28,374 bases of DNA from JBBSVE01 sp038233815 (GCA_038233815.1 JBBSVE010000025.1:1-28374); one strand, 5' to 3'. Numbered from the stretch's first letter, positions 1 to 8,513 are shown. The notes: a model not told the origin generated them from the sequence alone. Numbers and translations are program-made.

Positions 1-46
1 ACCCACCCCGAGGATATTTTCGGACAGAAAAAGGGAGGCGGCGCCG

Positions 47-1384
47 ATGACCGACGGGAAGCTCCATATCATCGGCGGCGGCATGGCCGGGTCGGAGGCA
101 GCCTGGCAGGCGGCCGCGATGGGGGTGCGCGTCGTGATCCACGAGATGCGCCCGGAGGTCGGAACCTTTGCACACCGGACCGGCCATCTGGCGGAGATGG
201 TCTGCTCCAACTCCTTCCGCTCCGACGATCACGAGCGCAATGCGGTGGGACTGCTGCATTGGGAGATGGGGGCTGCGGACGGGCTGATCATGGACGTGGC
301 GCGTGCGCACCGGCTTCCGGCTGGGGGGGCGCTGGCGGTGGACCGGGATCCGTTTGCCGAAGCGGTGACGGCGCGGCTGCGTGCCCATCCCCTGATCGAG
401 ATCGAAGGCGGGGAGATCACGGAGTTGCCCGCCTCCGGGTCGTGGATCGTGGCGACGGGTCCGCTTACCTCCGGCATGTTGGCGCAAAGCATCCGGGAGG
501 CGACGGGGGCCGATGCGCTGTCGTTCTTCGATGCCATCGCGCCGATCGTGCACGCGGAGTCGGTCGACATGTCGGTGGCATGGATGCAGTCGCGCTATGA
601 CAAGGGCGAGACGGAAGCCGAGCGGACCGCCTATATGAACTGCCCGATGACGAAGGCCGACTACGAGGCATTCCTGGATGCGATCCTCGCCGCCGACAAG
701 ACGGAACTGCACAACGGCGAGGCGGCCTCCGCCCCTTATTTCGACGGCTGCCTGCCGATCGAGGTGATGGCGGAGCGGGGGCGCGAGACCTTGCGGTTCG
801 GGCCGATGAAGCCCGTGGGACTGACCAATCCGCACAATCCGATGAAGCCTTATGCGGTGGTTCAGTTGCGCCGCGACAACGCGCTGGGGACGCTCTACAA
901 CATCGTGGGGTTCCAGACCAAGATGAAGCACGGCGCGCAGGCTTCGGTTTTGCGGATGATTCCGGGGCTGCGGGAGGCGCGGTTCGCGCGGTTCGGCGGC
1001 ATCCACCGCAATACCTTCATCAATTCGCCGACGTTGCTCGATGCGCAGTTGCGTCTGAAGTCCCGTCCCAACGTCCGCTTTGCCGGGCAGATCACCGGCG
1101 TCGAAGGCTATGTGGAAAGCGCCGCGATGGGGCTTCTGGCCGGGCGGATGGCGGCGGCGGAGATGCTGGGGCGCGAGGTTGTGGCCCCGCCGTCCGAGAC
1201 GGCGATGGGCGCGCTCGTCACCCACATCACGGGCGGGGCGGAGGCGAAGACGTTCCAGCCGATGAACGTGAACTTCGGGTTGTTTCCGCCGATTGACGCA
1301 AAGGGTGGACGCAATGGTCGGAAGGATCGCTACAAAGCCTATACCGACCGGGCAAAGGACGCTTTCACGGCATGGCTTTTGTAA
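47..1384 (+). CDS. trmFO: TrmFO, folate/FAD-dependent tRNA (uracil-5-)-methyltransferase
   Basis: Predicted to methylate U54 in the T-loop of tRNAs, giving ribothymidine, with methylenetetrahydrofolate as carbon donor and FADH2 as reductant; cytoplasmic. The 445-residue length fits the family. The N-terminus carries a dinucleotide-binding GGGMAGSEA at residues 10-18. Cys53 lies in VCSNSFRSD and Cys235 in FDGCLPIEV; these match the positions of the two catalytic cysteines known from Bacillus TrmFO. FAGQITGVEGY near residue 345 is the conserved C-terminal FAD-side motif. The ATG is preceded by GGGAGG at 33-38, which fixes the start. The last 13 bases overlap the next gene, so the two are probably translationally coupled. 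The upstream promoter is mostly outside the window. The identification is secure. Confidence 0.97.
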   Translation: MTDGKLHIIGGGMAGSEAAWQAAAMGVRVVIHEMRPEVGTFAHRTGHLAEMVCSNSFRSDDHERNAVGLLHWEMGAADGLIMDVARAHRLPAGGALAVDRDPFAEAVTARLRAHPLIEIEGGEITELPASGSWIVATGPLTSGMLAQSIREATGADALSFFDAIAPIVHAESVDMSVAWMQSRYDKGETEAERTAYMNCPMTKADYEAFLDAILAADKTELHNGEAASAPYFDGCLPIEVMAERGRETLRFGPMKPVGLTNPHNPMKPYAVVQLRRDNALGTLYNIVGFQTKMKHGAQASVLRMIPGLREARFARFGGIHRNTFINSPTLLDAQLRLKSRPNVRFAGQITGVEGYVESAAMGLLAGRMAAAEMLGREVVAPPSETAMGALVTHITGGAEAKTFQPMNVNFGLFPPIDAKGGRNGRKDRYKAYTDRAKDAFTAWLL

Positions 1385-2238
1385 CGCGGTTCGCGCCCTC
1401 ACCCACCGGGCCACTGCATCTGGGCCATGCGTTCTCGGCCATGCTGGCGCATGACATGGCGCAGGACGGGACCTTCCTGCTGCGGCTGGAGGATATTGAT
1501 CGGCAGCGGTCCCGGGAGATGTGGGTGGAGAGAATCTGCGACGACCTGCGCTGGCTGGGCCTAGACTGGCCCGACCCCGTGATGCGCCAGTCGGAGCGGG
1601 GTGCAGTCTATGCGGAGGCGCTGGACCGGCTCTGGGCGCGGGGGCTGCTCTATCCCTGTCGCTGCACGCGCCGCGATGTGGAGGCAGCGATGTCGGCGCC
1701 GCAGGAGGGGGGCGCGGGGCCGGACGGGCCGGTCTATCCCGGCACCTGCCGGGGGGGCGACCGGCGCGGGGTCAGGCCCCGGGATACAGCGCTCCGGCTC
1801 GACATGGCGCGGACGCTTGAGGGAGTCCCGGACCTGCGGTTCATGGAGGCGGGCACCGGTCCGGTTGTCACGTCGCGGAACCACTATCTGGACCGGATTG
1901 GCGATGTCGTCCTGTCGCGGCGCGACATGGGCACGTCCTACCATCTGTCGGTCGTGCTGGACGATGCCGCTCAGGGGATCACCGACGTCGTGCGCGGTGC
2001 GGACCTGTTCGACGCGACCCGGATCCACGTGCTTTTGCAGCGGTTGCTGGATCTGCCCTCCCCTGTCTATCACCATCACCGGCTGATCCGCGACGCAGGG
2101 GGCAAGCGGCTGGCGAAACGCGACGATGCCCGCGCGCTCGCCACCTATCGGGAGGCGGGTGCGGGTCCTGAGGACATCCGCCGCATGGTCGGGCTTCAAG
2201 GGACGGAGACTTCCGTCCCGTCACGGAGCGCGGTGTAG
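1372..2238 (+). CDS. gluQRS: Glutamyl-Q tRNA(Asp) synthetase (GluQ-RS)
   Basis: Predicted to activate glutamate and attach it to the queuosine base at position 34 of tRNA-Asp; it is a truncated GluRS paralogue without the anticodon-binding domain. At 288 residues it has the short length of GluQ-RS rather than the roughly 470 of GltX. Class I signature FAPSPTGPLHLGH (residues 5-17) is the HIGH-type motif. PCRCTRRDV and YPGTCRG supply the Cys/Tyr/Cys zinc-site pattern typical of GluQ-RS, and KRLAKRD near residue 245 replaces KMSKS. The start lies inside the trmFO end (13-base overlap). The 3' end overlaps the convergent hisI by 43 bases. The last residues after RRMVGL look like extra tail, so the overlap may reflect a stop codon lost to read-through. 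Confidence 0.95.
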   Translation: MAFVTRFAPSPTGPLHLGHAFSAMLAHDMAQDGTFLLRLEDIDRQRSREMWVERICDDLRWLGLDWPDPVMRQSERGAVYAEALDRLWARGLLYPCRCTRRDVEAAMSAPQEGGAGPDGPVYPGTCRGGDRRGVRPRDTALRLDMARTLEGVPDLRFMEAGTGPVVTSRNHYLDRIGDVVLSRRDMGTSYHLSVVLDDAAQGITDVVRGADLFDATRIHVLLQRLLDLPSPVYHHHRLIRDAGGKRLAKRDDARALATYREAGAGPEDIRRMVGLQGTETSVPSRSAV

Positions 2239-2543
2239 AAACACGACCGCCGCCCGGTGTGGCAGGCCGGGCCGGTCTGGTCCACCCGCAGCAGGAGGCA
2301 ATCCCGGTCGCAGTCGATCCTCATTTCCACCAGCCGCTGGACGTGGCCCGACGTGGCACCCTTCGGCCAGAGCGCCTCGCGCGACCGCGACCAGTAGGTG
2401 ACTTGGCCCGTGCGGAGGGTCTGGGCCACGCTCTCGGCGTTCATCCACGCCAGCATCAGCACCTCGCCGGTCGCATGGTCCTGAGCGATGGCAGGGATCA
2501 GCCCCCGGTCGTCGTAGCGCAGATCGGCGGGATCGAAGGGCAT
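2196..2543 (-). CDS. hisI: Phosphoribosyl-AMP cyclohydrolase HisI
   Basis: Third step of histidine biosynthesis: zinc- and magnesium-dependent opening of the adenine ring of phosphoribosyl-AMP. Visible motifs are LMLAWMNAES, TYWSRSREALW, KGATSGH and the metal-binding stretch DCDRDCLLLRVDQTGPACH, with the three conserved cysteines. The open frame begins six codons upstream, but MPFDPADLRYD is the family start and has AAGGA about 10 bases ahead, while the upstream ATG has no ribosome binding site. I therefore call 115 residues. It is a monofunctional HisI without HisE. It stands apart from other his genes here, is convergent with gluQRS and divergent from the NifU-like gene 67 bases away. Confidence 0.95.
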   Translation of the reverse strand: MPFDPADLRYDDRGLIPAIAQDHATGEVLMLAWMNAESVAQTLRTGQVTYWSRSREALWPKGATSGHVQRLVEMRIDCDRDCLLLRVDQTGPACHTGRRSCFYTALRDGTEVSVP

Positions 2544-2610
2544 CGTGTCGGTCCTTTGCATGGGCGGCGTGGAAGCCTATCTAACCGGGCAGGACAGGGG
2601 GAGGAAAGCG

Positions 2611-3045
2611 ATGAGCGACGCGGACATGATGCGGCTCTACTCCGCGCGGATCCTGGAACTGGCGAGTGCGATTCCGCATCTGGGCCGGCTGGAGGCACCG
2701 GGGGCGAGCGTGCGGAAACGCTCGCCGCTCTGCGGATCGACGGTGACGGTGGATCTTACCATGACGGACGGTCGGGTTTCGGCCTTCGCACAGGATGTGA
2801 AGGCCTGCGCGCTGGGTCAGGCCTCGGCGGCGATCCTCGGGGCCGCCGTGCTGGGACGGACCGCGCGGGAACTGGGGGATGCGCGCGATGCGTTGCGCGC
2901 CATGCTGGCGGATGGCGGCGCGGCGCCGGCAGCGCCGTTCGAGGGCTACGGCGTGATGGAGCCGGCACGGGATTTCCGCAACCGCCACGCCTCTATCCTG
3001 CTTGCCGTTGAAGCGGCGGCGGAAGCGGCTGGATTGGAGGACTGA
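2611..3045 (+). CDS. NifU/IscU N-terminal-like iron-sulfur scaffold protein
   Basis: Probable scaffold on which [Fe-S] clusters are assembled before transfer; cytoplasmic. The 144-residue protein has the IscU/NifU-N fold signature: RLYSARILELA near the N-terminus, SPLCGSTVTVDL with the first cysteine, then DVKACALGQASAAIL with the second. The third cysteine of canonical IscU is not evident; the C-terminus reads FRNRHASILLAVEA. This matches the diverged NifU-like family I know from Rhodobacterales rather than the isc-operon IscU. The longer open frame starts at 2545, but MSDADMM at 2611 is preceded by GGGGGAGGAAAG, a strong ribosome binding site, so I chose 2611. No sufBCD or isc genes are near. 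Confidence 0.85.
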   Translation: MSDADMMRLYSARILELASAIPHLGRLEAPGASVRKRSPLCGSTVTVDLTMTDGRVSAFAQDVKACALGQASAAILGAAVLGRTARELGDARDALRAMLADGGAAPAAPFEGYGVMEPARDFRNRHASILLAVEAAAEAAGLED

Positions 3046-3081
3046 AAAAACCGCCGCGCGTCACTTACGACGGCGGCGGCA
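3046..3081 (-). terminator. Rho-independent terminator for the 40-codon gene
   Basis: Read on the minus strand, a GC stem (GCCGCCGCCGTC paired imperfectly with GACGCGCGGCGG around a short GTAAGT loop) is followed by six T residues at 3050-3045. It lies about 75 bases past the stop of the small gene at 3154-3276. The T run overlaps the stop codon of the convergent NifU-like gene. The same hairpin lacks a T tract in the plus direction. Confidence 0.7.
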
Positions 3082-3153
3082 AAGTGTGGGTCTGGATCTG
3101 CGACGGGCATCCCCGGGACAGGGAGGTGCGCCGTCTCCAGACCGCGGGCAGGA

Positions 3154-3276
3154 TCAGAAGAGGGCCGGCAGCGTCAGCCCCGCAAAGAGCAGGAGGAACA
3201 GACCCGCCGCGCCGAGCGCATCCTCCACGGCGGTGTCCGATGAGCGGTTGAGAACGGCCCGAAGATCGCGAATCAT
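3154..3276 (-). CDS. Small single-pass membrane protein (40 residues)
   Basis: A 40-codon gene running from ATG at 3276 to TGA at 3154. The ATG is preceded at good spacing by AGGGGGAG. The product starts MIRDLRAVLNRSSDTAVEDA, a charged N-terminal part, followed by a single hydrophobic helix (about residues 21-40, rich in Leu, Ala, Gly and Phe) ending in LTLPALF. A terminator follows, and there is an AT-rich promoter-like region upstream, so it has the parts of an independent gene. Its function is not known to me. I have an impression of similar tiny membrane proteins in Rhodobacterales but cannot confirm it here. It sits 85 bases downstream of recG on the same strand. Confidence 0.7.
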   Translation of the reverse strand: MIRDLRAVLNRSSDTAVEDALGAAGLFLLLFAGLTLPALF

Positions 3277-3335
3277 GATGTGCTCCCCCTTTGTTCGATT
3301 AATGTTCCTTTTCTGGGGTATCATGTAAAGGGAAA

Positions 3336-3365
3336 ATTAACGGGTGTTAACCGAAAAGCCGTCAA
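3336..3365 (-). promoter_or_regulatory. Candidate promoter of the 40-codon gene with TTAAC/GTTAA inverted repeat
   Basis: On the minus strand TTGACG (3365-3360, overlapping the recG stop) and GTTAAT (3341-3336) are separated by 18 bases. The -10 element overlaps a perfect inverted repeat, TTAAC-GGGT-GTTAA, at 3337-3350. A second weaker pair, TTTACA and AACATT with a 17-base spacer, lies closer to the gene. This is motif matching only. Confidence 0.4.
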
Positions 3366-5449
3366 CCCACCGACAGCAGTCGGATCGCCCGGTCCTGATC
3401 GAGCAGCCACAACAGGACCACCGCCGCCTCGCCGCGCGCGCCCGAGAGGTGGGGATCGTCGGCGAGCAGCTTGCGCGCGTCACGCTGGGCCAGTGCCATC
3501 AGGGACGCCTGCCGCTCCATGTCCGCAACGCGAAAACGAGGTAGCCCGGACTGCGCCGTGCCGATCAGATCGCCCGCGCCGCGCATCGCCAGGTCTTCCT
3601 CGGCGATGCGGAATCCGTCCTCGGTATCGCGCAGAACCTTGAGACGGCGCGCGCCGCTTTCGGTCAGGGGGGACTGATACATCAGGATGCAGGTCGATTG
3701 CGCCGCCCCGCGCCCGACGCGCCCCCGAAGCTGGTGGAGTGCGGACAACCCGAAGATCTCCGCCCCCTCAATCACCATGATGGAGGCCTGCGGCACGTTC
3801 ACACCGACCTCGATCACCGTGGTCGCGACCAGCACGCGCGTGGCACCCGAGACGAAAGCCGCCATTGCCGCATCCTTCTCGGCCACCGGCATCTGCCCGT
3901 GGACCAGCCCCACAACGCCTTCCCCCAGCGCCGCGCGAAGATGCTGGAACCGGGCCACGGCGGAGGCGAGATCCATGACCTCGCTGTCCTCGACCAGCGG
4001 GCAGACCCAGTAGGCCTGCCGCCCCTCGGCCACCGCTCCGCGCAGTTTCGCCACCACCTCCTCGATCCGGTCAGAGGCCACCAGCGCCGTGGTCACAGGC
4101 AGGCGTCCGGGGGGCTTTTCATCCAGCACCGACACGTCCATGTCGCCGTAGCTCGCCAGTGCCAGGCTGCGCGGGATCGGCGTTGCGGTCATCACCAACA
4201 CATCCGCCGCCCGCCCCTTGGCCCCCAGTTCCATGCGTTGCGCGACGCCGAACCGGTGCTGCTCATCCACCACCGCGAGGCGCAGGTCGCGGAATGTCAC
4301 GTCCTTCTGGAACACCGCATGCGTGCCGACGAGCACCTGCACCTCGCCCGCAGCCAGTCCAGCGAGCTTGCGGGCCCGGTCTGCCCCCTTGTCGCGCCCG
4401 GTCAGACATTCAAGCCGCACCCCCGCCAGCGTCGCCAGAGGCTCCAGCGCCTGCAGGTGCTGGCGTGCGAGGATTTCCGTCGGGGCCATCAGAACCCCCT
4501 GCCCGCCCGCCTCCACCGCGCCGAGAAGCGCCAGAAACGCGACCAGCGTCTTGCCGGAGCCGACGTCGCCCTGAAGCAGACGGTTCATCCGCAACGACGC
4601 GGCCATGTCGGCCGCAATCTCCGCCACCGCACGGGTCTGCGCGCCGGTGGGGGCGTAGCCCAGATGCGCCAGCACGGCCGATTGCAGCGCGCCCGTCGCG
4701 TTGGTGGACACGCCCGCAGACCGGCGGACCGACTGGCGTGCCAGTGACAGCGTCAACTGGTGCGCGAAGAACTCGTCATAGGCGAGCCGCTGGCGCGCGG
4801 GCGCGGTGGGCGCGAGATCGGCGGTGGTCTGCGGAGCATGCGCCGCGCGGACCGCGTCACCCCAGGCAGGCCACCCCTCGCGCGCCAGAAGCGCCGCGTC
4901 GATCCATTCGGCGACCCCCGGCAATCGGGCGAGAGCACCCTCCACCCCCTTGCCCACGAGCTTTTGCGTGACCCCCGCGACCAGCGGATAGACCGGCTCG
5001 AACTGAGGGAGCGTGGACGCATCCTCCATCCGCAGCACATGGTCGGGATGGACCATCTGCGCGACCCCGTCGAACGCCTCCACCTTGCCCGAAACGATCC
5101 GCCGCTCGCCCACAGGCAGATGCTGGGCAAGCCAGTCGCCCCGGGCATGGAAGAACACGATCTGGAAATCGAGCCGCCCGTCGGACACCATCACCCGCGT
5201 TGGACGGCCCTTTGTGCGGGGCGGGATATGCTCGCCCACCGTCACGGCCACGGTCACCGTCGCGGGCAGCGCCACATCGCGGATCGAGCCGCGCAGGGTC
5301 CGGTCGATCACCGAATTGGGCAGCAGATAGAGGAAATCCTTCGGCCGCTCGACACCCAGCGCACCCATCGCGCGGGCGGTCTTGGGACCGATCCCGGCAA
5401 TCGTTTCCATCTCGGAAAACAGCGGGTTGAGGCGCGCGGGCCGGCTCAT
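3362..5449 (-). CDS. recG: ATP-dependent DNA helicase RecG
   Basis: Branch-migrating superfamily 2 helicase that regresses stalled replication forks and processes Holliday junctions. The 695-residue length is typical. An N-terminal wedge/OB domain contains the IAGIGPKTARAM helix-hairpin-helix-like start. Helicase motifs follow: GDVGSGKT (Walker A, about residues 294-301), DEQH box (about 395-398), TATPIPRSL, ATTVIEVGVNVPQ and QLRGRVGRG. The start codon at 5449 overlaps the ligA stop as ATGA, pointing to translational coupling; the frame is open eight codons further upstream, inside ligA, which is not a likely start. The gene forms a repair operon with ligA. Confidence 0.97.
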   Translation of the reverse strand: MSRPARLNPLFSEMETIAGIGPKTARAMGALGVERPKDFLYLLPNSVIDRTLRGSIRDVALPATVTVAVTVGEHIPPRTKGRPTRVMVSDGRLDFQIVFFHARGDWLAQHLPVGERRIVSGKVEAFDGVAQMVHPDHVLRMEDASTLPQFEPVYPLVAGVTQKLVGKGVEGALARLPGVAEWIDAALLAREGWPAWGDAVRAAHAPQTTADLAPTAPARQRLAYDEFFAHQLTLSLARQSVRRSAGVSTNATGALQSAVLAHLGYAPTGAQTRAVAEIAADMAASLRMNRLLQGDVGSGKTLVAFLALLGAVEAGGQGVLMAPTEILARQHLQALEPLATLAGVRLECLTGRDKGADRARKLAGLAAGEVQVLVGTHAVFQKDVTFRDLRLAVVDEQHRFGVAQRMELGAKGRAADVLVMTATPIPRSLALASYGDMDVSVLDEKPPGRLPVTTALVASDRIEEVVAKLRGAVAEGRQAYWVCPLVEDSEVMDLASAVARFQHLRAALGEGVVGLVHGQMPVAEKDAAMAAFVSGATRVLVATTVIEVGVNVPQASIMVIEGAEIFGLSALHQLRGRVGRGAAQSTCILMYQSPLTESGARRLKVLRDTEDGFRIAEEDLAMRGAGDLIGTAQSGLPRFRVADMERQASLMALAQRDARKLLADDPHLSGARGEAAVVLLWLLDQDRAIRLLSVG

Positions 5450-7569
5450 CGACCGCCGATCAGTGCGAGCCACGCATCCTCGTCGATCACCTCGACGCCA
5501 AGGGCCTCTGCGGCCTTCGTCTTCGACCCGGCCCCCGGACCCGCCACGACGAGGTCGGTCCGCGCGGAGACCGAGCCCGCGACCTTGGCGCCCAGCGCCT
5601 CCGCCCGCGCCTTGGCCTCCGCCCGGGTCATCCGCTCCAGCGTGCCGGTGAAGACCATGAGCTTGCCCGCGACCGGGCTGTCGGCCGCCGCGCGCGCCGC
5701 GACCGGCTGCACGTCGAGCATCGCGACCAGCACGTCGATGGCCGCCCGTTCCGCCGGATTGCCCATCGCGGTGGCGACCGACGTGGCCATCACCGCGCCC
5801 ACGCCGTCAATCGCCAACAGGCCGTCCCACGCCTCGCCCTCGCCCGTGCTCGCCTGCGTCATCGCCGCCTCGAACGCGGTCCAGGTGCCGTAATGGCGTG
5901 CAAGAAGTGCGGCGCTGCTGTCGCCGACATGTCGGAACCCCAGCGCAAAGATCAATCGGTCGAGCGGGATCGTCCGGCGCGCCTCGATCGCCGCGAAAAG
6001 GTTGGTGGCCGATTTCGGGCCGAACCCCTCGCGGTTGCTCAGTTTCGGCAGGTTCGCGGAGTCGCGCGCCTGAAGCGTGAAAATATCGGCGGGCGTCTTC
6101 ACCGGCAGGTCCGGATCGGCCCAGAACATCTCCACCTGCTTGGCGCCCAGCCCCTCGATATCGAACGCACCGCGAGAGACGAAATGCTTCAGCCGCTCCA
6201 CCGCCTGCGCGGGACAGATGAGCCCGCCGGTGCAGCGCCGCACGGCATCGCCCTCCCCCCGCACGGCGGGCGAGCCGCACTCGGGGCAGATCTCCGGGAA
6301 CCGGTAGGGCACAGCGGCGTCGGGCCGCGCCGCGAGGTCCACGTCGGCCAGCTTCGGGATCACGTCGCCCGCGCGGTAGACCTGCACCAGATCGCCGATA
6401 CGGACGTCCTTGCCACCCCGGATCGCGGCGCCCTTGCTGTCGCGCCCGGCGATATAATCCTCGTTGTGCAGGGTCGCGTTCGACACCACGACACCGCCCA
6501 CCGTCACCGGGGCGAGCCGTGCGACAGGCGACAGCGCGCCGGTCCGCCCGACCTGGATGTCGATCCCGGTGAGCCGGGTCCATGCCAGTTCCGCCGGAAA
6601 CTTGCGGGCAATCGCCCAGCGCGGTGTGGCGGAGCGAAACCCCAGCCGCTGTTGCAGCGAGAGGTCATCGACCTTGTAGACCACGCCGTCGATGTCGTAG
6701 CCGAGCGTGGCACGCCGCGCCTCGACCGTCCGGTAATGGGCCAGCATCGCGTCGATATCGGGACAGAGCATGGTGAGGGTATTGGTCGGAAACCCCAGCG
6801 CGGACAGTCGCTCGATGGCGCCCGACTGCGTGGCGGCCAGCGGTGCCGACAGCATCCCCCACGCATAGGCGAAGAACCGCAGCGGCCGCGTGGCTGTGAT
6901 TGTCGGATCCAACTGGCGCAGCGAGCCCGCGGCGGCATTCCTCGGGTTGGCGAAGGTCCGGCCCCCCGCTTCCGTCTGGCGGACGTTGAGCGCGCTGAAA
7001 TCCGCGTGCGCCATGTAGACCTCGCCCCGGACCTCCAGAATATCCGGCGCGCCGCGCAGCCTATGGGGGATGTCACCGATGGTGAGCGCATTCGCGGTCA
7101 CATTCTCGCCCACGGTCCCGTCGCCCCGGGTCGCGGCACGTTTGAGCCGCCCGCCCTCGTAGCGCAGGGCCAGCGACAGGCCGTCGATCTTCGGCTCCGC
7201 GGTGCAGGCGATGGGCGTGTCAATGCCGAGCCAGGATTGCACGCGGCCAAGGAACTCGACCACCTCGGCGTCGGAGAAGGCGTTCCCGAGGCTCAGCATC
7301 CGCACCTCGTGCGGGACCTTGGAGAAGCCTTCCGCCAACCCCGCTCCGACCGCGTCCGACGGGCTGTCACCGCGCTTGAGGTCGGGAAAACGCGCCTCGA
7401 TCGCGGCGTTTTGACGTTTCAGCGCGTCGAAGTCGGCATCACTGATCCGGGGCGCATCTTGCGTATGATAGGCCACGTTCGCGTCGGCGATAAGCGTCGC
7501 CAGCCGGGCCAGTTCGTGGCGTGCCTCATCAGCCGTCATCGTCCCGGGATCGGTCGGCGTCTCCTCCAT
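5446..7569 (-). CDS. ligA: NAD-dependent DNA ligase LigA
   Basis: Seals nicks in replication and repair using NAD+. The adenylation domain holds the KxDG active site EPKIDGLSLALRYEGG (nucleophile Lys127), followed by an OB fold (VQVYRAGDVIPK), a four-cysteine zinc finger (CPECGSPAV ... CTGGLICPAQ), helix-hairpin-helix repeats (FDIEGLGAKQV, LIFALGFRHVGD) and a C-terminal BRCT domain (KLMVFTGTLERMTRAEAKA). I start at 7569 (707 residues) because GAGGGG lies about six bases upstream; an in-frame ATG at 7593 lacks a ribosome binding site and one at 7539 is also possible. It is the first gene of the ligA-recG pair. The 133 bases to ctrA show nothing I can call. Confidence 0.97.
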   Translation of the reverse strand: MEETPTDPGTMTADEARHELARLATLIADANVAYHTQDAPRISDADFDALKRQNAAIEARFPDLKRGDSPSDAVGAGLAEGFSKVPHEVRMLSLGNAFSDAEVVEFLGRVQSWLGIDTPIACTAEPKIDGLSLALRYEGGRLKRAATRGDGTVGENVTANALTIGDIPHRLRGAPDILEVRGEVYMAHADFSALNVRQTEAGGRTFANPRNAAAGSLRQLDPTITATRPLRFFAYAWGMLSAPLAATQSGAIERLSALGFPTNTLTMLCPDIDAMLAHYRTVEARRATLGYDIDGVVYKVDDLSLQQRLGFRSATPRWAIARKFPAELAWTRLTGIDIQVGRTGALSPVARLAPVTVGGVVVSNATLHNEDYIAGRDSKGAAIRGGKDVRIGDLVQVYRAGDVIPKLADVDLAARPDAAVPYRFPEICPECGSPAVRGEGDAVRRCTGGLICPAQAVERLKHFVSRGAFDIEGLGAKQVEMFWADPDLPVKTPADIFTLQARDSANLPKLSNREGFGPKSATNLFAAIEARRTIPLDRLIFALGFRHVGDSSAALLARHYGTWTAFEAAMTQASTGEGEAWDGLLAIDGVGAVMATSVATAMGNPAERAAIDVLVAMLDVQPVAARAAADSPVAGKLMVFTGTLERMTRAEAKARAEALGAKVAGSVSARTDLVVAGPGAGSKTKAAEALGVEVIDEDAWLALIGGR

Positions 7570-7702
7570 CGCGGGCCCCTCGTCGCGCTGCATGGTTCCA
7601 GCATTACGTGGCCGCCCCCCGGAGGTCCAGCGCGCGAAAAGTTCCGCGCGGCGGATCAGACGGGCGGCATCGCGCCCTCGCCGGACGCCACCCCGCCGGG
7701 CG

Positions 7703-8416
7703 TCAGGCCCCGACCGCGAGCCGGGTCATCGCCTCCCCCGGTGCCGGGTCGCGCAGCACGTAGCCGCGGCCCCAGACGGTCTCGATATGGTTTGCCCCGC
7801 CCGTCGCCTCCGCGAGCTTCTTTCTGAGCTTGCAGATGAACACGTCGATGATCTTCAGCTCCGGCTCATCCATGCCGCCGTAGAGATGGTTGAGAAACAT
7901 TTCCTTCGTCAGGGTCGTGCCCTTGCGGAGCGACAGAAGCTCCAGCATCTGGTATTCCTTGCCCGTCAGGTGAACCGTCTTGCCGTCCACATCCACGGTC
8001 TTTGCATCGAGATTGACCGCGAAGCGCCCGGTGCGGATCACCGACTGCGCATGGCCCTTGGAGCGCCGGATGATTGCATGGATGCGCGCCACCAGCTCTT
8101 CACGGTGGAACGGCTTGGTCATATAGTCGTCGGCCCCGAAGCCGAAGCCCTTGAGCTTGCTTTCCGTATCGTCAGCCCCCGACAAGATCAGGATCGGCGT
8201 ATCGATACGTGCAAGCCGCAACTGGCGCAGCACGTCATGGCCGCTCATGTCCGGCAGATTGATGTCCAGAAGGATCAGGTCGTAATCATAGAGGCGGGCG
8301 AGATCGATCCCCTCCTCCCCGAGGTCGGTACAGAAGACGTTGAGGTTCGCATGGGTCAGCATCAACTCGATGCTGCGGGAGGTCGTCGGATCGTCTTCTA
8401 CCAGTAAGATGCGCAT
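7703..8416 (-). CDS. ctrA: Cell-cycle response regulator CtrA
   Basis: OmpR/PhoB-type transcription factor that is the master regulator of cell cycle, motility and related traits in Alphaproteobacteria, acting through the CckA-ChpT phosphorelay. The 237-residue product has the receiver domain at residues 1-120 with acidic pair Asp8/Asp9, phospho-acceptor Asp51 (LILLDINLPD) and the conserved Lys in DDYMTKPF. The winged-helix DNA-binding domain includes LTGKEYQMLELL and VFICKLRKKL. GGAGAA precedes MRILLVEDD; the frame is open 21 codons further but without family similarity. The C-terminus ends VGA rather than the AA that serves as a ClpXP degron in Caulobacter. It lies 97 bases downstream of sciP, whose product represses CtrA activity in Caulobacter. 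Confidence 0.97.
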   Translation of the reverse strand: MRILLVEDDPTTSRSIELMLTHANLNVFCTDLGEEGIDLARLYDYDLILLDINLPDMSGHDVLRQLRLARIDTPILILSGADDTESKLKGFGFGADDYMTKPFHREELVARIHAIIRRSKGHAQSVIRTGRFAVNLDAKTVDVDGKTVHLTGKEYQMLELLSLRKGTTLTKEMFLNHLYGGMDEPELKIIDVFICKLRKKLAEATGGANHIETVWGRGYVLRDPAPGEAMTRLAVGA

Positions 8417-8471
8417 TCCAGGATTCTCCGTATCTATCCCCATCGTCGCCAGCGACACTGGGGGGCAATGG

Positions 8472-8486
8472 TTAATCATGGGTTAC
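8472..8486. promoter_or_regulatory. CtrA-box-like site upstream of ctrA
   Basis: TTAA at 8472-8475 and TTAC at 8483-8486 are separated by seven bases, one mismatch from the CtrA consensus TTAA-N7-TTAA. It lies about 55 bases ahead of the ctrA start codon in the sciP-ctrA gap, where autoregulation would act. A GANTC methylation-type site (GATTC, 8422-8426) is also between the box and the gene, but such sites are common by chance. Confidence 0.4.
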
Positions 8487-8513
8487 TGTCGCAAATGATC
8501 CGACAAATACAAT

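Noticed and set aside
3051..3250. A plus-strand frame after the NifU-like gene reading VTYDGGGKVWVWICDGHP
   Set aside because: It has no start codon or ribosome binding site, lies partly in a terminator and runs antisense to the better-supported 40-codon gene.
5893..7827. A 644-codon plus-strand open frame across ligA
   Set aside because: Antisense shadow of ligA; basic, low-information composition and it runs into the ctrA end.
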